This document shows, in pieces, positions 35,138 to 43,508 of a stretch of 64,000 bases of DNA. Source of the DNA: Streptomyces reniochalinae. Lineage in GTDB: Bacteria > Actinomycetota > Actinomycetes > Streptomycetales > Streptomycetaceae. A program made the position numbers and the translations under genes. Below the pieces are notes generated by a model. The model had not been told where the DNA came from. It saw only the letters and a list, made by a program, of their open reading frames with translations, and made no database searches. Numbering within the stretch: the stretch's first letter is position 1; each line of letters opens with the position of its first letter. Where the stretch lies: NCBI RefSeq assembly GCF_003323735.1, contig NZ_QOIM01000042.1, positions 434,001-498,000 of the forward strand, in the 5' to 3' direction.

Positions 35138-37138
35138 ATGAGCGGGGAAGAGGCGGCGGCACCGGCACGCACCGGCGAGCGCGGGGTGCTGCTGCCGATC
35201 GGCGCGCTCCTGCTGGGGCTGCTGCTGGCAGCGCTCGACCAGACCATCGTCGCCACCGCGCTGCCCACCATCGTCAGCGACCTGGGCGGCATGGAGCACC
35301 TGTCCTGGGTGGTCACCGCCTACCTGCTGGCCGTCACGGCGGTCACCCCGCTGTGGGGCAAGCTCGGTGACCAGTACGGGCGCAAACGGCTCTTCCAGAC
35401 GGCGATCGTCATCTTCCTGGCGGGCTCGGCGCTGTGCGGCATCGCCCAGAACATGCCGCAGCTCATCGGCTACCGCGCCGTGCAGGGCGTCGGCGGCGGC
35501 GGACTGATCACTCTGTCGATGGCGATCGTCGGCGATCTGGTGCCGCCCCGCGAACGCGGCCGCTACCAGGGCCTGTTCGGTGCCGTGTTCGGGACGACGA
35601 GCGTGCTGGGGCCGCTGCTGGGCGGGTTCTTCACCGAACACCTCGACTGGCGCTGGGTCTTCTACATCAACCTGCCGATCGGCGTGATCGCGCTCGTGGT
35701 GATCGCCCTCGCGCTGCACCTGCCGGTCAGCCGCCACCCGCACACCATCGACTACCTGGGCACGTTCCTCATCGCGGCCGTCGCGACCTGCGTCGTGCTG
35801 GTCACCTCGCTGGGCGGCACCTCGTGGCCGTGGAACTCCGCGCAGGTCTACGGCCTGGCCGGGCTCGCCGCCGTCCTGCTGGCCTGCTTCGTCGCCGTCG
35901 AGCGGAGGGCGGCCGAGCCCGTGCTGCCGCCGAGCATCTTCGCCGTACGCAACTTCACGCTCTGCGCGGCCATCAGCTTCGTCATCGGCTTCGCGATGTT
36001 CGGCTGCATGACCTACCTGCCCACCTTCCTCCAGGTCGTGCACGGCATCACTCCGACCATGTCGGGCGTCCACATGCTGCCGATGGTGCTGGGCGTGCTG
36101 GTCTCCTCCACGCTGTCGGGCCAGCTGATCACCCACACAGGGCACTGGAAGGTCTTCCCCGTGCTGGGGACGGCGATCACCACGGTCGGCATGGTGCTGC
36201 TGCACCGGATGACGCCCGACAGTCCGCAGTGGGAGATGGGCGCCTACTTCGCCGTCTTCGGCCTCGGGCTCGGCCTGGTGCTCCAGGTGCTCGTGCTGGT
36301 CGCGCAGAACGCCGTCCGCTACGCCGATCTGGGCGTGGCCACCTCGGGCGTCACCTTCTTCCGCTCGGTCGGCGCCTCGGTCGGCGTGGCCGTCTTCGGC
36401 GCGCTCTTCGCCTCACGGCTCGGCGGCAAGCTCGCCGACGCGCTGCGCGGCAGCCGCCTCCCCCCGGGCGTGACGCCTCAGAGCCTCAAGCACGATCCGC
36501 AGTCCATCGGGCGGCTCCCTCCCCAGGCCAGACGCGGGGTGCTGGACGCCTACTCCTCCTCCATCACGGACGTCTTCCTCTACGCCTCACCGCTCGCCGC
36601 CCTCGCCTTCCTGCTGACGTGGCTGCTGCGCGAGCAGAAGCTCCGCCGCAGCGTGCAGGTACCGGACGAGAGCGAGACGCTGGGCCCCTGCCCCGTCGAG
36701 CGCAGCTCCGCCGACGAGGTCACCCGCGCCCTGTCCCGGCTGTGCACCATCGAGGGGCGCCGGGACCTGTACGTGCGCATCGCCGCGACGGCCGGGATCG
36801 AGCTGGCGCCTTCCGCCACGTGGATGCTGCTGCGCGTCCACAACGACGGGCCCGTCGAGCCCGCGCTCCTGGAGGACGCCGGAATCGTCCCGCGCCGGGT
36901 GGTCGTGGACGGCTCCAGGGAGCTGGAGGAGCGCGGTCTTGCGACCAGGGCGGGCCTGGAGCTGGTGGCCACCCCGCGCGGCGAGCAGGCCGCGCGGGAG
37001 CTCACCGACGCCCGTCGGCGGCTCCTGTCCGACCTGCTGGGCGACTGGTGGTCCCCGGACCGCCCCGCGGACCTGTCCGAACTGGTGCGGCAACTGAACG
37101 CCGAGACGGGCCGCTCGGAGCCGCCCCGGGCGGCTTAG
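35138..37138 (+). CDS. DHA2 MFS transporter fused to a C-terminal winged-helix domain
   Basis: A 666-residue protein. Residues about 15-500 are a 14-helix DHA2 drug exporter (AALDQTIVATALPTIV motif D1; GKLGDQYGRKRLF motif A; FGTTSVLGPLLGGFF motif C). Residues about 515-660 are cytoplasmic and look like a MarR-type winged helix: EVTRALSRLC, LAPSATWMLLRVHNDG, EDAGIVPRRVV, ELEERGLATRAGLELVATPRG (wing) and a helical end. Similar long MFS proteins occur in Streptomyces. The attached domain may sense the substrate or bind DNA at the membrane; neither is shown. ATG 35138 is the first good start. It stands alone. Confidence 0.88.
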   Translation: MSGEEAAAPARTGERGVLLPIGALLLGLLLAALDQTIVATALPTIVSDLGGMEHLSWVVTAYLLAVTAVTPLWGKLGDQYGRKRLFQTAIVIFLAGSALCGIAQNMPQLIGYRAVQGVGGGGLITLSMAIVGDLVPPRERGRYQGLFGAVFGTTSVLGPLLGGFFTEHLDWRWVFYINLPIGVIALVVIALALHLPVSRHPHTIDYLGTFLIAAVATCVVLVTSLGGTSWPWNSAQVYGLAGLAAVLLACFVAVERRAAEPVLPPSIFAVRNFTLCAAISFVIGFAMFGCMTYLPTFLQVVHGITPTMSGVHMLPMVLGVLVSSTLSGQLITHTGHWKVFPVLGTAITTVGMVLLHRMTPDSPQWEMGAYFAVFGLGLGLVLQVLVLVAQNAVRYADLGVATSGVTFFRSVGASVGVAVFGALFASRLGGKLADALRGSRLPPGVTPQSLKHDPQSIGRLPPQARRGVLDAYSSSITDVFLYASPLAALAFLLTWLLREQKLRRSVQVPDESETLGPCPVERSSADEVTRALSRLCTIEGRRDLYVRIAATAGIELAPSATWMLLRVHNDGPVEPALLEDAGIVPRRVVVDGSRELEERGLATRAGLELVATPRGEQAARELTDARRRLLSDLLGDWWSPDRPADLSELVRQLNAETGRSEPPRAA

Positions 37139-37462
37139 GGCCTCTCGTTCGGAACGGAAGTCCCTAGCGGCACGAGCGACCCGGGGCGACGGCCGGCAAG
37201 GACTCAGGGCCGGGGTGGGCCGGGGCGAGGTCCGTACGGGCGTGACGTCCACGTCTGACCCTTTCTGTGCCCGTCTATGGACGTTTCGACTTTTCACGGG
37301 TGCTTGGCCCTGACCGACCCGGACCGCGTAGGGTCCACCACTGGACAGTTGCAGGCGATTCGGGCCCGGCGGCTGCCGTGGTCCGGACAGTACGGCCCTC
37401 GCTAGGGACGCGGCCGTACCAGGGGAGGGGATCGGGATGAGGGGGGACGAACGCTGTCCCGA

Positions 37463-38101
37463 GTGCGGGGGGAGCGCGCTTTCTTGGCGGTCGTGGCCGG
37501 CATCGGTGTGGCGGCCGTGCTGGGGGCGGGCCTGCTGACCACCCGGATCCTCACCGACGACGGCCGCGGCGCGGACGACGGCCGCGCGATGCGTCCCCTT
37601 CCCACCGGCGCGCCCACCCACGCGCTGCCGACCGCCTCACCCTCGACGTCGCAGGCCCCGAGCGGGAGCGAGCGGCCGAGTCCGGCGCCCTCCCGTACGG
37701 GCACACCGGGTACGCCCCGCGCCGACCGCGGCGGTGACGAGCACACCACGCGGCCCTCCCCCTCTCCTTCCCGCGACCGCGAGGGAGAGGGGAAGGAGAG
37801 GCGTCCGGACGGGTCGGCGGAGGGCGGGCACCGTCACGGCCGTCCGCATGAGGTGTGGGAGGACTCGTCGTCCGGCGAGACCCTGCGCCCCGGCGATTCG
37901 GGGCCCGAGGTCGCCGAGTTGCAGCGGCGGCTGAAGCAGACCGGGTACTACGACAGGGGCGCGGAGGAGGACGGCGTCTACTCCTCCGGCGTGCAGGAGG
38001 GCGTCTTCCGCTACCAGGCGCACTACCGCCTCTGGGACGACCCGCCCGGCGACTACGGCCCCAGCACCCGCCGTCACCTGGAGTCCCGTACGCCGGGGTG
38101 A
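37463..38101 (+). CDS. Membrane-anchored peptidoglycan-binding protein with an out-of-frame start
   Basis: The main frame, from GTG 37463, gives 212 residues: a membrane helix (AFLAVVAGIGVAAVLGAGLL), a long Pro/Ser/Thr/Glu-rich stalk, and a C-terminal PG_binding_1 domain (TLRPGDSGPEVAELQRRL, YDRGAEEDGVYSSGVQEGVF). That GTG has no ribosome site. A strong one (GGGGAGGGG) precedes ATG 37437, which opens another frame and encodes MRGDERCPECGG, the cytoplasmic zinc-ribbon start common to Streptomyces homologues. One extra G in the G6 run at 37467-37472 would join the two frames. This is either a frameshifted gene, a sequencing error or a shortened protein. Confidence 0.7.
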   Translation: MRGERAFLAVVAGIGVAAVLGAGLLTTRILTDDGRGADDGRAMRPLPTGAPTHALPTASPSTSQAPSGSERPSPAPSRTGTPGTPRADRGGDEHTTRPSPSPSRDREGEGKERRPDGSAEGGHRHGRPHEVWEDSSSGETLRPGDSGPEVAELQRRLKQTGYYDRGAEEDGVYSSGVQEGVFRYQAHYRLWDDPPGDYGPSTRRHLESRTPG

Positions 38102-38147
38102 GCGGGCTGGCGGGGCGCGGCGCCCAGTTTGTATGATGGAGGAACAA

Positions 38148-38192
38148 ATGGTCCCGCCCGTGCCCCCTCGCATCCGGAAGGGGCGTCCCTGA
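38148..38192 (+). CDS. Possible 14-residue leader peptide before the HAD gene
   Basis: ATG 38148 has a textbook ribosome site (GGAGGA, five bases upstream) and encodes MVPPVPPRIRKGRP before TGA. GCCCC / GGGGC and GGTCCCGCCCG / CGGGCGGGCC pairings overlap the frame, as in attenuator leaders. It is 102 bases upstream of the HAD gene. No peptide family is known to me. Confidence 0.3.
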   Translation: MVPPVPPRIRKGRP

Positions 38193-38293
38193 CCCGGCGG
38201 GCGGGCCATCTGTCCCCGTTCGCCGACCCAGCCGTACGCGGCGGACGGCTCCGCCGAGCCCTCCGCGACCGCCCGCGCCCCAGGGAGCCCCGC

Positions 38294-38965
38294 ATGACGA
38301 CCCCCTCCATCACCGTTCGCGGGCTGCTGCTCGACATGGACGGCACGCTCGTCAACTCCGACGCCGTCGTCGCACGGATCTGGCGGGGATGGGCCGCCGA
38401 GAAGGGCCTCGACCCCGACGAGGTCCTCCGCGTCGCGCACGGCCGCCAGGGCCACCTCACGATGGCCACCGTGCTCCCGGGCAGGCCCATGGAGGTCAAC
38501 TACGCGGAGAACCGCGCCCTCCTCGCCAAGGAGACCGCCGACACCGACGGCATCGTGCCCGTCCCCGGCGCTCCGGCCTTCCTCGCGGCGGTCCGGGACC
38601 TCCCGCACGCGCTCGTCACCTCCGCGTCCCCCGGGCTCGCGACGGCCCGCATGGCGGCCGCCGGGCTGCGGATGCCCCAGCTGCGCGTCACCTCCGAGGA
38701 CGTCAGCGCCAGCAAGCCGGATCCGGAAGGCTTCCTCAAGGGCGCCGCCGAGCTGGGCTTTCCCGCGGCCGAGTGTGCCGTCTTCGAAGACTCGGCCGCG
38801 GGCATCGCCGCCGGTCTGGCCGCCGGCATGCCGGTCATCGGCGTCGGCCCCCGCGCTCCCGAGCACCGGCCCACCCTCCACGTGCCCGACCTGGAACACC
38901 TCCGGCTCGAACCGCTCGCCGACGGCCGCGTCCGGCTCACCGCCACCGCGGCCGGCGCCGCCTGA
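38294..38965 (+). CDS. HAD-IA sugar-phosphate phosphatase
   Basis: A 223-residue HAD hydrolase, subfamily IA, like YfbT/GPP/2-deoxyglucose-6-phosphatases. It has LLLDMDGTLVNSDAVV (motif I, nucleophile Asp near 14), LVTSASPGLATARM (motif II), ASKPDPEGFLKGA (motif III Lys) and CAVFEDSAAGIAAGLAAGM (motif IV). The small helical cap between motifs I and II fits subclass C1. It probably dephosphorylates a sugar phosphate in the cytoplasm; the substrate cannot be told. ATG 38294 has GGGAG seven bases upstream. Confidence 0.9.
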   Translation: MTTPSITVRGLLLDMDGTLVNSDAVVARIWRGWAAEKGLDPDEVLRVAHGRQGHLTMATVLPGRPMEVNYAENRALLAKETADTDGIVPVPGAPAFLAAVRDLPHALVTSASPGLATARMAAAGLRMPQLRVTSEDVSASKPDPEGFLKGAAELGFPAAECAVFEDSAAGIAAGLAAGMPVIGVGPRAPEHRPTLHVPDLEHLRLEPLADGRVRLTATAAGAA

Positions 38966-39037
38966 TCCGGCAGGGCGCCCGGCTGACCGCCGGCCGGACA
39001 CTCGTCCGAGCCGGCCCGGGGAGCGCCCGGGGCCGGC

Positions 39038-39397
39038 TCACTTCTTCGGCGGGGCCTGCTGCACGACCTCGAACGACCAGGTTTCCGAGCCGGTCGCGGC
39101 GGGCTTCGGGCGCTCCGCGCTCTGGCTGCCGCCGCTGCCGCTGTCCTCGCTGTCGTCGCCCTTCGCGCGCTGGTGCGCTTCCTTCATGGGGCCGTTCATC
39201 CACGCCTGGAACGCCTCCTCGTCCCGCCAGCGGGTGTAGACGAGGTAGCGGTCGGAACCCTCCAGGGGGCGCAGCAGCTCGAACCACTCGAAGCCGTCGG
39301 CGCTCTCCACGAAGCCCTTCCGGGCGGCGAAGCGCTGCTCCAGCACCTCCCGCTGCTCGGTCGGCACGGTCAGCGCGTTGATCTTGACGATGCTCAT
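39038..39397 (-). CDS. Antibiotic biosynthesis monooxygenase (ABM) domain protein
   Basis: A 119-residue protein; the first 85 residues are a ferredoxin-like ABM domain: SIVKINALTVPTEQREVLEQ, FEWFELLRP, RYLVYTRWRDEEAFQAWMNG. Such domains include heme-degrading (MhuD/IsdG-like) and quinone-forming enzymes. The NGPMKEAHQRA helix has a His in a heme-ligand-like position. The tail is Ser/Gly-rich and disordered. ATG 39397 has GGGG six bases upstream. It stands alone between convergent and divergent neighbours. Confidence 0.85.
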   Translation of the reverse strand: MSIVKINALTVPTEQREVLEQRFAARKGFVESADGFEWFELLRPLEGSDRYLVYTRWRDEEAFQAWMNGPMKEAHQRAKGDDSEDSGSGGSQSAERPKPAATGSETWSFEVVQQAPPKK

Positions 39398-39662
39398 GTC
39401 CCCATCGTGCCTCATCCCGCCTCACCTGCCGCAGCCGTCGGCGGCCCGGCACCCGCGCAGGACCCGCTCCCGGCCGCGCGCGGAAAGGCTTGTCCCGTTC
39501 TGGTCAACCGACCGGGCGCGGCTGTCAGGTAGCGAGTAGGTTTCTCGCGTCTGACGTGAGAAGGCCGCGGCCGCACATCTGTGCGGTGCGGCCCGGGCAC
39601 GGTGGAACAGCGCGGGGGGCCGGCGGCGAGCTGACCGGCGGACAGGACGGAGACGGCGGGGC

Positions 39663-41957
39663 GTGGCGGCGGAATCGGTGGCGGAGGGGCGTGGCGGCCC
39701 TGACCGCGGCGGGAAGTGGTCCGGGGGCGGGAACGGCCCAGGGCAGGGTGTCACGCGGCCGTGGAGCCGCGCGGGCTTCCGTCCTGGCGTGCTCCTGGCG
39801 GGCCTGTGGGCCCTCACGCTCTGTCTGGCGGCGCGGCAGGCCACCGCCGTGCTGCGGCTCCCGCAGGAGGAGCGGCTGGTCGACCTGTTCGCCTGGATCG
39901 GCGACAACGGCGTGCTGCGCCTGCACGGTTCGCTCTACGGCGGCGACCAGCCCTTCACCGGTACGCCGTTCGCCGGGCTGGTGCTCAAACCGCTCACCCG
40001 CGCCGCCGAACAGACACTCGGCGTCGCCTGGACGTTCGGCACGATGCTGCTCGTCGCCGCCGTCGGCGTCCTGGCGGCCAGGGCGCTGCCGGGGCCTGTC
40101 CCTCGGCGTACCGCGCTGTGCGCCGTCCCGGCCGCGCTGAGCCTGCTGGCGCTCTCCATACCCGTACGCAACACCTTCCACCTGGGCCAGACCAGCGTGC
40201 TGCCCGTGCTGCTGGTGCTGGCCGGCTGGCTGCTGGGCGGCGCGCGAGGGGAGCCGGAAGCGCACCACGGGGCGGGCACGGCATCCGGCGAGCGGCCCGC
40301 CGCGCTGTTGGGCAACGGACGCGCCGTCCTGGGCGCGGGAACCGGGGGCGCCCTGATCGGTGTGGCCTGCGCGCTGCAACCGGCCACCGTGCTGTTCCTG
40401 CCGCTGCTGTGGCTCACCGGCCGCCGTCAGGCCGCGGTCACCGGCACGGGCACCTTCCTGCTGTGCACGCTCGCCACCTGGGTCGTGATGCCCGGCGACT
40501 CCACGGCGTACTGGATCCACCACGTCGCGGGCGCGGGACTGGGCGAGCCCGCCGACGCGATCGCCAACCAGTCGCTGCACGGCGCCCTGTTGCGCGCGGG
40601 ACTGCACGGACCTGCCGAGATCGCGCTGTTCGCCGTGGCGGCGGCCGCGGTGGGCTGGCTGGCGCTGCGCCGCGCGGTCCGCTACGCGCGGGACGGGCAG
40701 CCGCTGCTGGCCGCGGCGATCGTGGGCAGCGCCGCCGTGGTGGCCTCCCCGGTCGCCTGGCAGCACCAGCAGCTGTGGGTGCTGCTGGCCGTGGTCGGCC
40801 GGGTGGGCCGGCGCTCGGGGGACCGGCTGGTGTGGCCGGTTTTCGTCGCGATGGTGATGACGCTGGACGGCAGCGCGCTGGTCCCGAAGGTCGCCGTCTT
40901 CGGAGTGTTCGGCGAGAACGCGGTGCTGTTCGCGGCGCTGCTCGCGTCCTGTGCCATCCCCTTCATCCGCCGCGACGCGACCGTGTGGGACGCACCGGAG
41001 CCCATGGGCGCTCTCAGCCGGCCCAACCTGATGCTGGAGCTGCTGCTGATACGCGTCTGGTACTGGGCGTACTCCTGGGTTCGCGGGCACGCGCCCGACT
41101 CGCGCTCCCTCGCGGAGGGGCACGGGCACCAGATCCTGGAGGCGGAGTCCTTCCTGCACCTGGATGTCGAACACGGCCTCAACAGGCTGGCGGTGCGCAC
41201 ACAGTGGCTGCGCGACGCCTGCGACTTCTACTACTCGACGTTCCACTTCCTGGTGCCGATCGCCCTGCTGGCCTGGCTGTACGCCCGCCGGGTGCCCCGC
41301 TACCGCGGGGCGCGCACGGCACTGGGCTGCGCCACCCTGCTGGGTCTTGTCGGCTTCTGGCTCTACCCGCTCGCGCCGCCGCGGCTGATGCCGGGCCTCG
41401 GCTACGTCGATACGGCACACGGGCCGCAGGACCTGTCCGACCCCGACTTCGGCGCGCTCACCTCGCTGTCCAACCAGTACGCCGCGATGCCCTCGCTGCA
41501 CGTGGGCTGGTCGCTGTGGTGCGCCGTGGTCGTCTTCATGATGACGCGGAACGTCTGGCTGCGGGCACTGGGCGTCCTCTACCCGCTGATGACGATGTTC
41601 GTGGTGATGGCCACCGCCAACCACTACCTGCTGGACGCGGTGGGCGGCGTCCTGGCCGTGGTGGCGGGCTTCGCCGGCGCGCGGTGGCTGGCCCGGCTGC
41701 GGGAACGCAGGGCGCCCGCCGCGGAACCGCCGCCGGGCGGTACGGACAGCCTGCCGCGGCCTCGGCCGCCGGTAACCGGTTCCGCCGCGGGTCCTTCGGA
41801 CGGAAGTGCCGCCGGTGGTTCGACGGGCGGGCGGGGTGCCGCTGGTCCGTCGGCTGGGAGCGACGACGGTGTCCCGGCGGGCGGGAGGGGCGCCGCCGGC
41901 CCGTCAGCCCGGAATGCCCCTTCCGGTTCGCCGCCCGGCCCGACAGCCGTCGGCTGA
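39663..41957 (+). CDS. Bifunctional GT87 glycosyltransferase / PAP2 phosphatase membrane fusion
   Basis: A 764-residue membrane protein. Residues about 40-450 are a GT87 (DUF2029) polyprenyl-phosphate-mannose transferase with many helices; the early external loop holds GDNGVLRLHGSLYGGDQPF. Residues about 455-690 are a PAP2/inositol-phosphorylceramide-synthase-like domain with FYYSTFHFLVPIAL, YAAMPSLHVGWS (catalytic His) and ATANHYLLDAVGG (second His). The last 75 residues are a low-complexity Gly/Pro/Ser tail. This fusion is known in actinobacteria and may mannosylate a lipid and remove its phosphate. GTG 39663 is preceded by a moderate GGAG. No operon partner is present. Confidence 0.88.
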   Translation: MAAESVAEGRGGPDRGGKWSGGGNGPGQGVTRPWSRAGFRPGVLLAGLWALTLCLAARQATAVLRLPQEERLVDLFAWIGDNGVLRLHGSLYGGDQPFTGTPFAGLVLKPLTRAAEQTLGVAWTFGTMLLVAAVGVLAARALPGPVPRRTALCAVPAALSLLALSIPVRNTFHLGQTSVLPVLLVLAGWLLGGARGEPEAHHGAGTASGERPAALLGNGRAVLGAGTGGALIGVACALQPATVLFLPLLWLTGRRQAAVTGTGTFLLCTLATWVVMPGDSTAYWIHHVAGAGLGEPADAIANQSLHGALLRAGLHGPAEIALFAVAAAAVGWLALRRAVRYARDGQPLLAAAIVGSAAVVASPVAWQHQQLWVLLAVVGRVGRRSGDRLVWPVFVAMVMTLDGSALVPKVAVFGVFGENAVLFAALLASCAIPFIRRDATVWDAPEPMGALSRPNLMLELLLIRVWYWAYSWVRGHAPDSRSLAEGHGHQILEAESFLHLDVEHGLNRLAVRTQWLRDACDFYYSTFHFLVPIALLAWLYARRVPRYRGARTALGCATLLGLVGFWLYPLAPPRLMPGLGYVDTAHGPQDLSDPDFGALTSLSNQYAAMPSLHVGWSLWCAVVVFMMTRNVWLRALGVLYPLMTMFVVMATANHYLLDAVGGVLAVVAGFAGARWLARLRERRAPAAEPPPGGTDSLPRPRPPVTGSAAGPSDGSAAGGSTGGRGAAGPSAGSDDGVPAGGRGAAGPSARNAPSGSPPGPTAVG

Positions 41958-42113
41958 CCGCCGGTGGCCGGGGCGGCCGTCGGGACCTCGCGGGTGCACG
42001 GTGCGGCTATCGAGGGCTCGCCGGTGGACGGGACCGCCGACGGGGCGCCGGTGGGTGGGGCGGCGGCCGCCGACGCACCGCGGGGCGCGTGAGCGGCGGC
42101 CGGACCCGCCGCG

Positions 42114-42524
42114 TCACCCGTGCAGCTTCAGACCCTTCACCGCCCGGTCCACCGCGTTCCGCGGACCGTAGAGCCCCAGCCCCGCGAGGGTGAGCTTGTC
42201 GGCCTCGACCGCCCGGACGGCGGCGCGGTTGTCCGCGTCGTTGCCCGTGGCGAACATCTCGTCCGTGTAGACGGCGGTGGCCAGGCCACGGGAGAGCGCA
42301 CGCCGGTGCGTCGTCGCGAGCCCTTCCGCGTCCGCGGCGAAGCAGAGCACCGGCTCGCGGGCCAGTGCGAGATAGACGTTGCCGGAGCCGTCCTCGTAGG
42401 GCCCGCCCATCACCTCGTCCGAGGCGTGCGCGATCCCGCTGGCCAGGAACGCGGTCACGTTGAGCTTCTGCCAGTCGGCGAGGTCGGCGCGGACGACGAC
42501 GGCGATCTTCGTATCGAAACGCAT
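42114..42524 (-). CDS. DUF2000 protein
   Basis: A 136-residue protein matching DUF2000: KIAVVVRADLADWQKLNVTAFLASG, GNVYLALAREPVLCFAADAE and TEMFATGNDADNRAAV-type end (here YTDEMFATGNDADNRAA). Members have an alpha/beta fold related to peptidyl-tRNA hydrolase PTH2-like proteins, without a proven function. It is divergent from an AraC regulator 108 bases away, a pairing often seen for this family, so it is probably the AraC target. Confidence 0.87.
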   Translation of the reverse strand: MRFDTKIAVVVRADLADWQKLNVTAFLASGIAHASDEVMGGPYEDGSGNVYLALAREPVLCFAADAEGLATTHRRALSRGLATAVYTDEMFATGNDADNRAAVRAVEADKLTLAGLGLYGPRNAVDRAVKGLKLHG

Positions 42525-42632
42525 GAGCCCAGGCTGTCGGCGCCGCGGGCGGCCGTCTTGAACGCTCGTGCGCGCTGTGCCAGCCCGTGGACGGCCCGCA
42601 GCACGGCGTTGAGGTCCTGACAGACTGACCCC

Positions 42633-43493
42633 ATGGGTGAGTGCACGCGCCGGGACGCCGGAGACGGCACCGCGGCGGGCGACTGGGTCCGCTACTGGCG
42701 GGCGCCCGACCAGCCGGTGGAGGCCATGCGCGCGCACTTCACCGGGCACGTCTTCCACCGGCACAGCCACGACGCCTACTCCTTCGCCGTGACCGAGACG
42801 GGCGCGCAGCGCTTCCACTGCCGCGGCGGGCGTCACACCAGCGGCGCCGGCATGGTGATGGCGTTCAACCCGGACGACCCGCACGACGGCGAGTCGGCCG
42901 TCGAACAGGGCTTCACCTACCGCATCGTCCACCTGGGCCCCGACCTCGTCCGCTCCGTCCTCACCGACGCGGCGGGCCGTGACGCCCCCATGCCGCTGTT
43001 CCCGCAGCCGGTGCGCGAGGACCCGGTGCTGCGGCGCGCGCTGCTGCGGCTCAACGCCGCCGTCTCGGCCGGCGCCGCGGCGGGTGCGCTGGCGCGGGAC
43101 GAGCGGCTGACGGACGCCGTTCTCGCCATGGTGCGCCGGGGCGCGCACAGCCCCGCGCGCGTCGCCGGTGTGCGCGCCGGAACCGCTGCCGTACGCCGCG
43201 CCCGCCTGCTGCTGGAGGAGGACTGGGCACAGGAAGTGCCGGCCGAGCGGCTGGCGCGGGCGGCCGGGTGCAGCCGGTTCGCTCTCTACCGCGCGTTCCG
43301 CGCCGAGCTGGGCCTGCCGCCCAGCGACTACCAGCGGCAGCTGCGGCTGCGCGCCGCCCGGCGGATGCTGGAGGGCGGCGCCACGGCGGCCGAGGCGGCG
43401 GCGGGCTGCGGCTTCGCCGACCAGGCCCATCTGCACCGCTGGTTCGTCCGCTGTTACGGCATCACACCGGGCGCCTACACGCGCGGCGCGTGA
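42633..43493 (+). CDS. AraC-family regulator
   Basis: A 286-residue regulator. The N-terminal cupin (AraC_binding) domain has HVFHRHSHDAYSFAVTE and MAFNPDDPHDGE, with metal-site-like histidines. The C-terminal pair of helix-turn-helix motifs is AERLARAAGCSRFALYRAFR and EAAAGCGFADQAHLHRWF, ending in the usual YGITPGAYTRG. The divergent DUF2000 gene is its likely target. It ends 15 bases before the convergent P450 gene. Confidence 0.93.
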   Translation: MGECTRRDAGDGTAAGDWVRYWRAPDQPVEAMRAHFTGHVFHRHSHDAYSFAVTETGAQRFHCRGGRHTSGAGMVMAFNPDDPHDGESAVEQGFTYRIVHLGPDLVRSVLTDAAGRDAPMPLFPQPVREDPVLRRALLRLNAAVSAGAAAGALARDERLTDAVLAMVRRGAHSPARVAGVRAGTAAVRRARLLLEEDWAQEVPAERLARAAGCSRFALYRAFRAELGLPPSDYQRQLRLRAARRMLEGGATAAEAAAGCGFADQAHLHRWFVRCYGITPGAYTRGA

Positions 43494-43508
43494 GGCCCCA
43501 GGGGGCCG

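Noticed and set aside
37462..37475. Programmed -1 frameshift in the peptidoglycan-binding gene
   Set aside because: The site reads TGC GGG GGG AGC, which does not give a perfect X XXY YYZ slip, and no downstream pseudoknot was found; a homopolymer indel is simpler.
38132..38137. TATGAT as a -10 box before the HAD gene
   Set aside because: No -35 at the right distance, and it would make transcription begin downstream of the ribosome site of the small frame; the two readings exclude each other.
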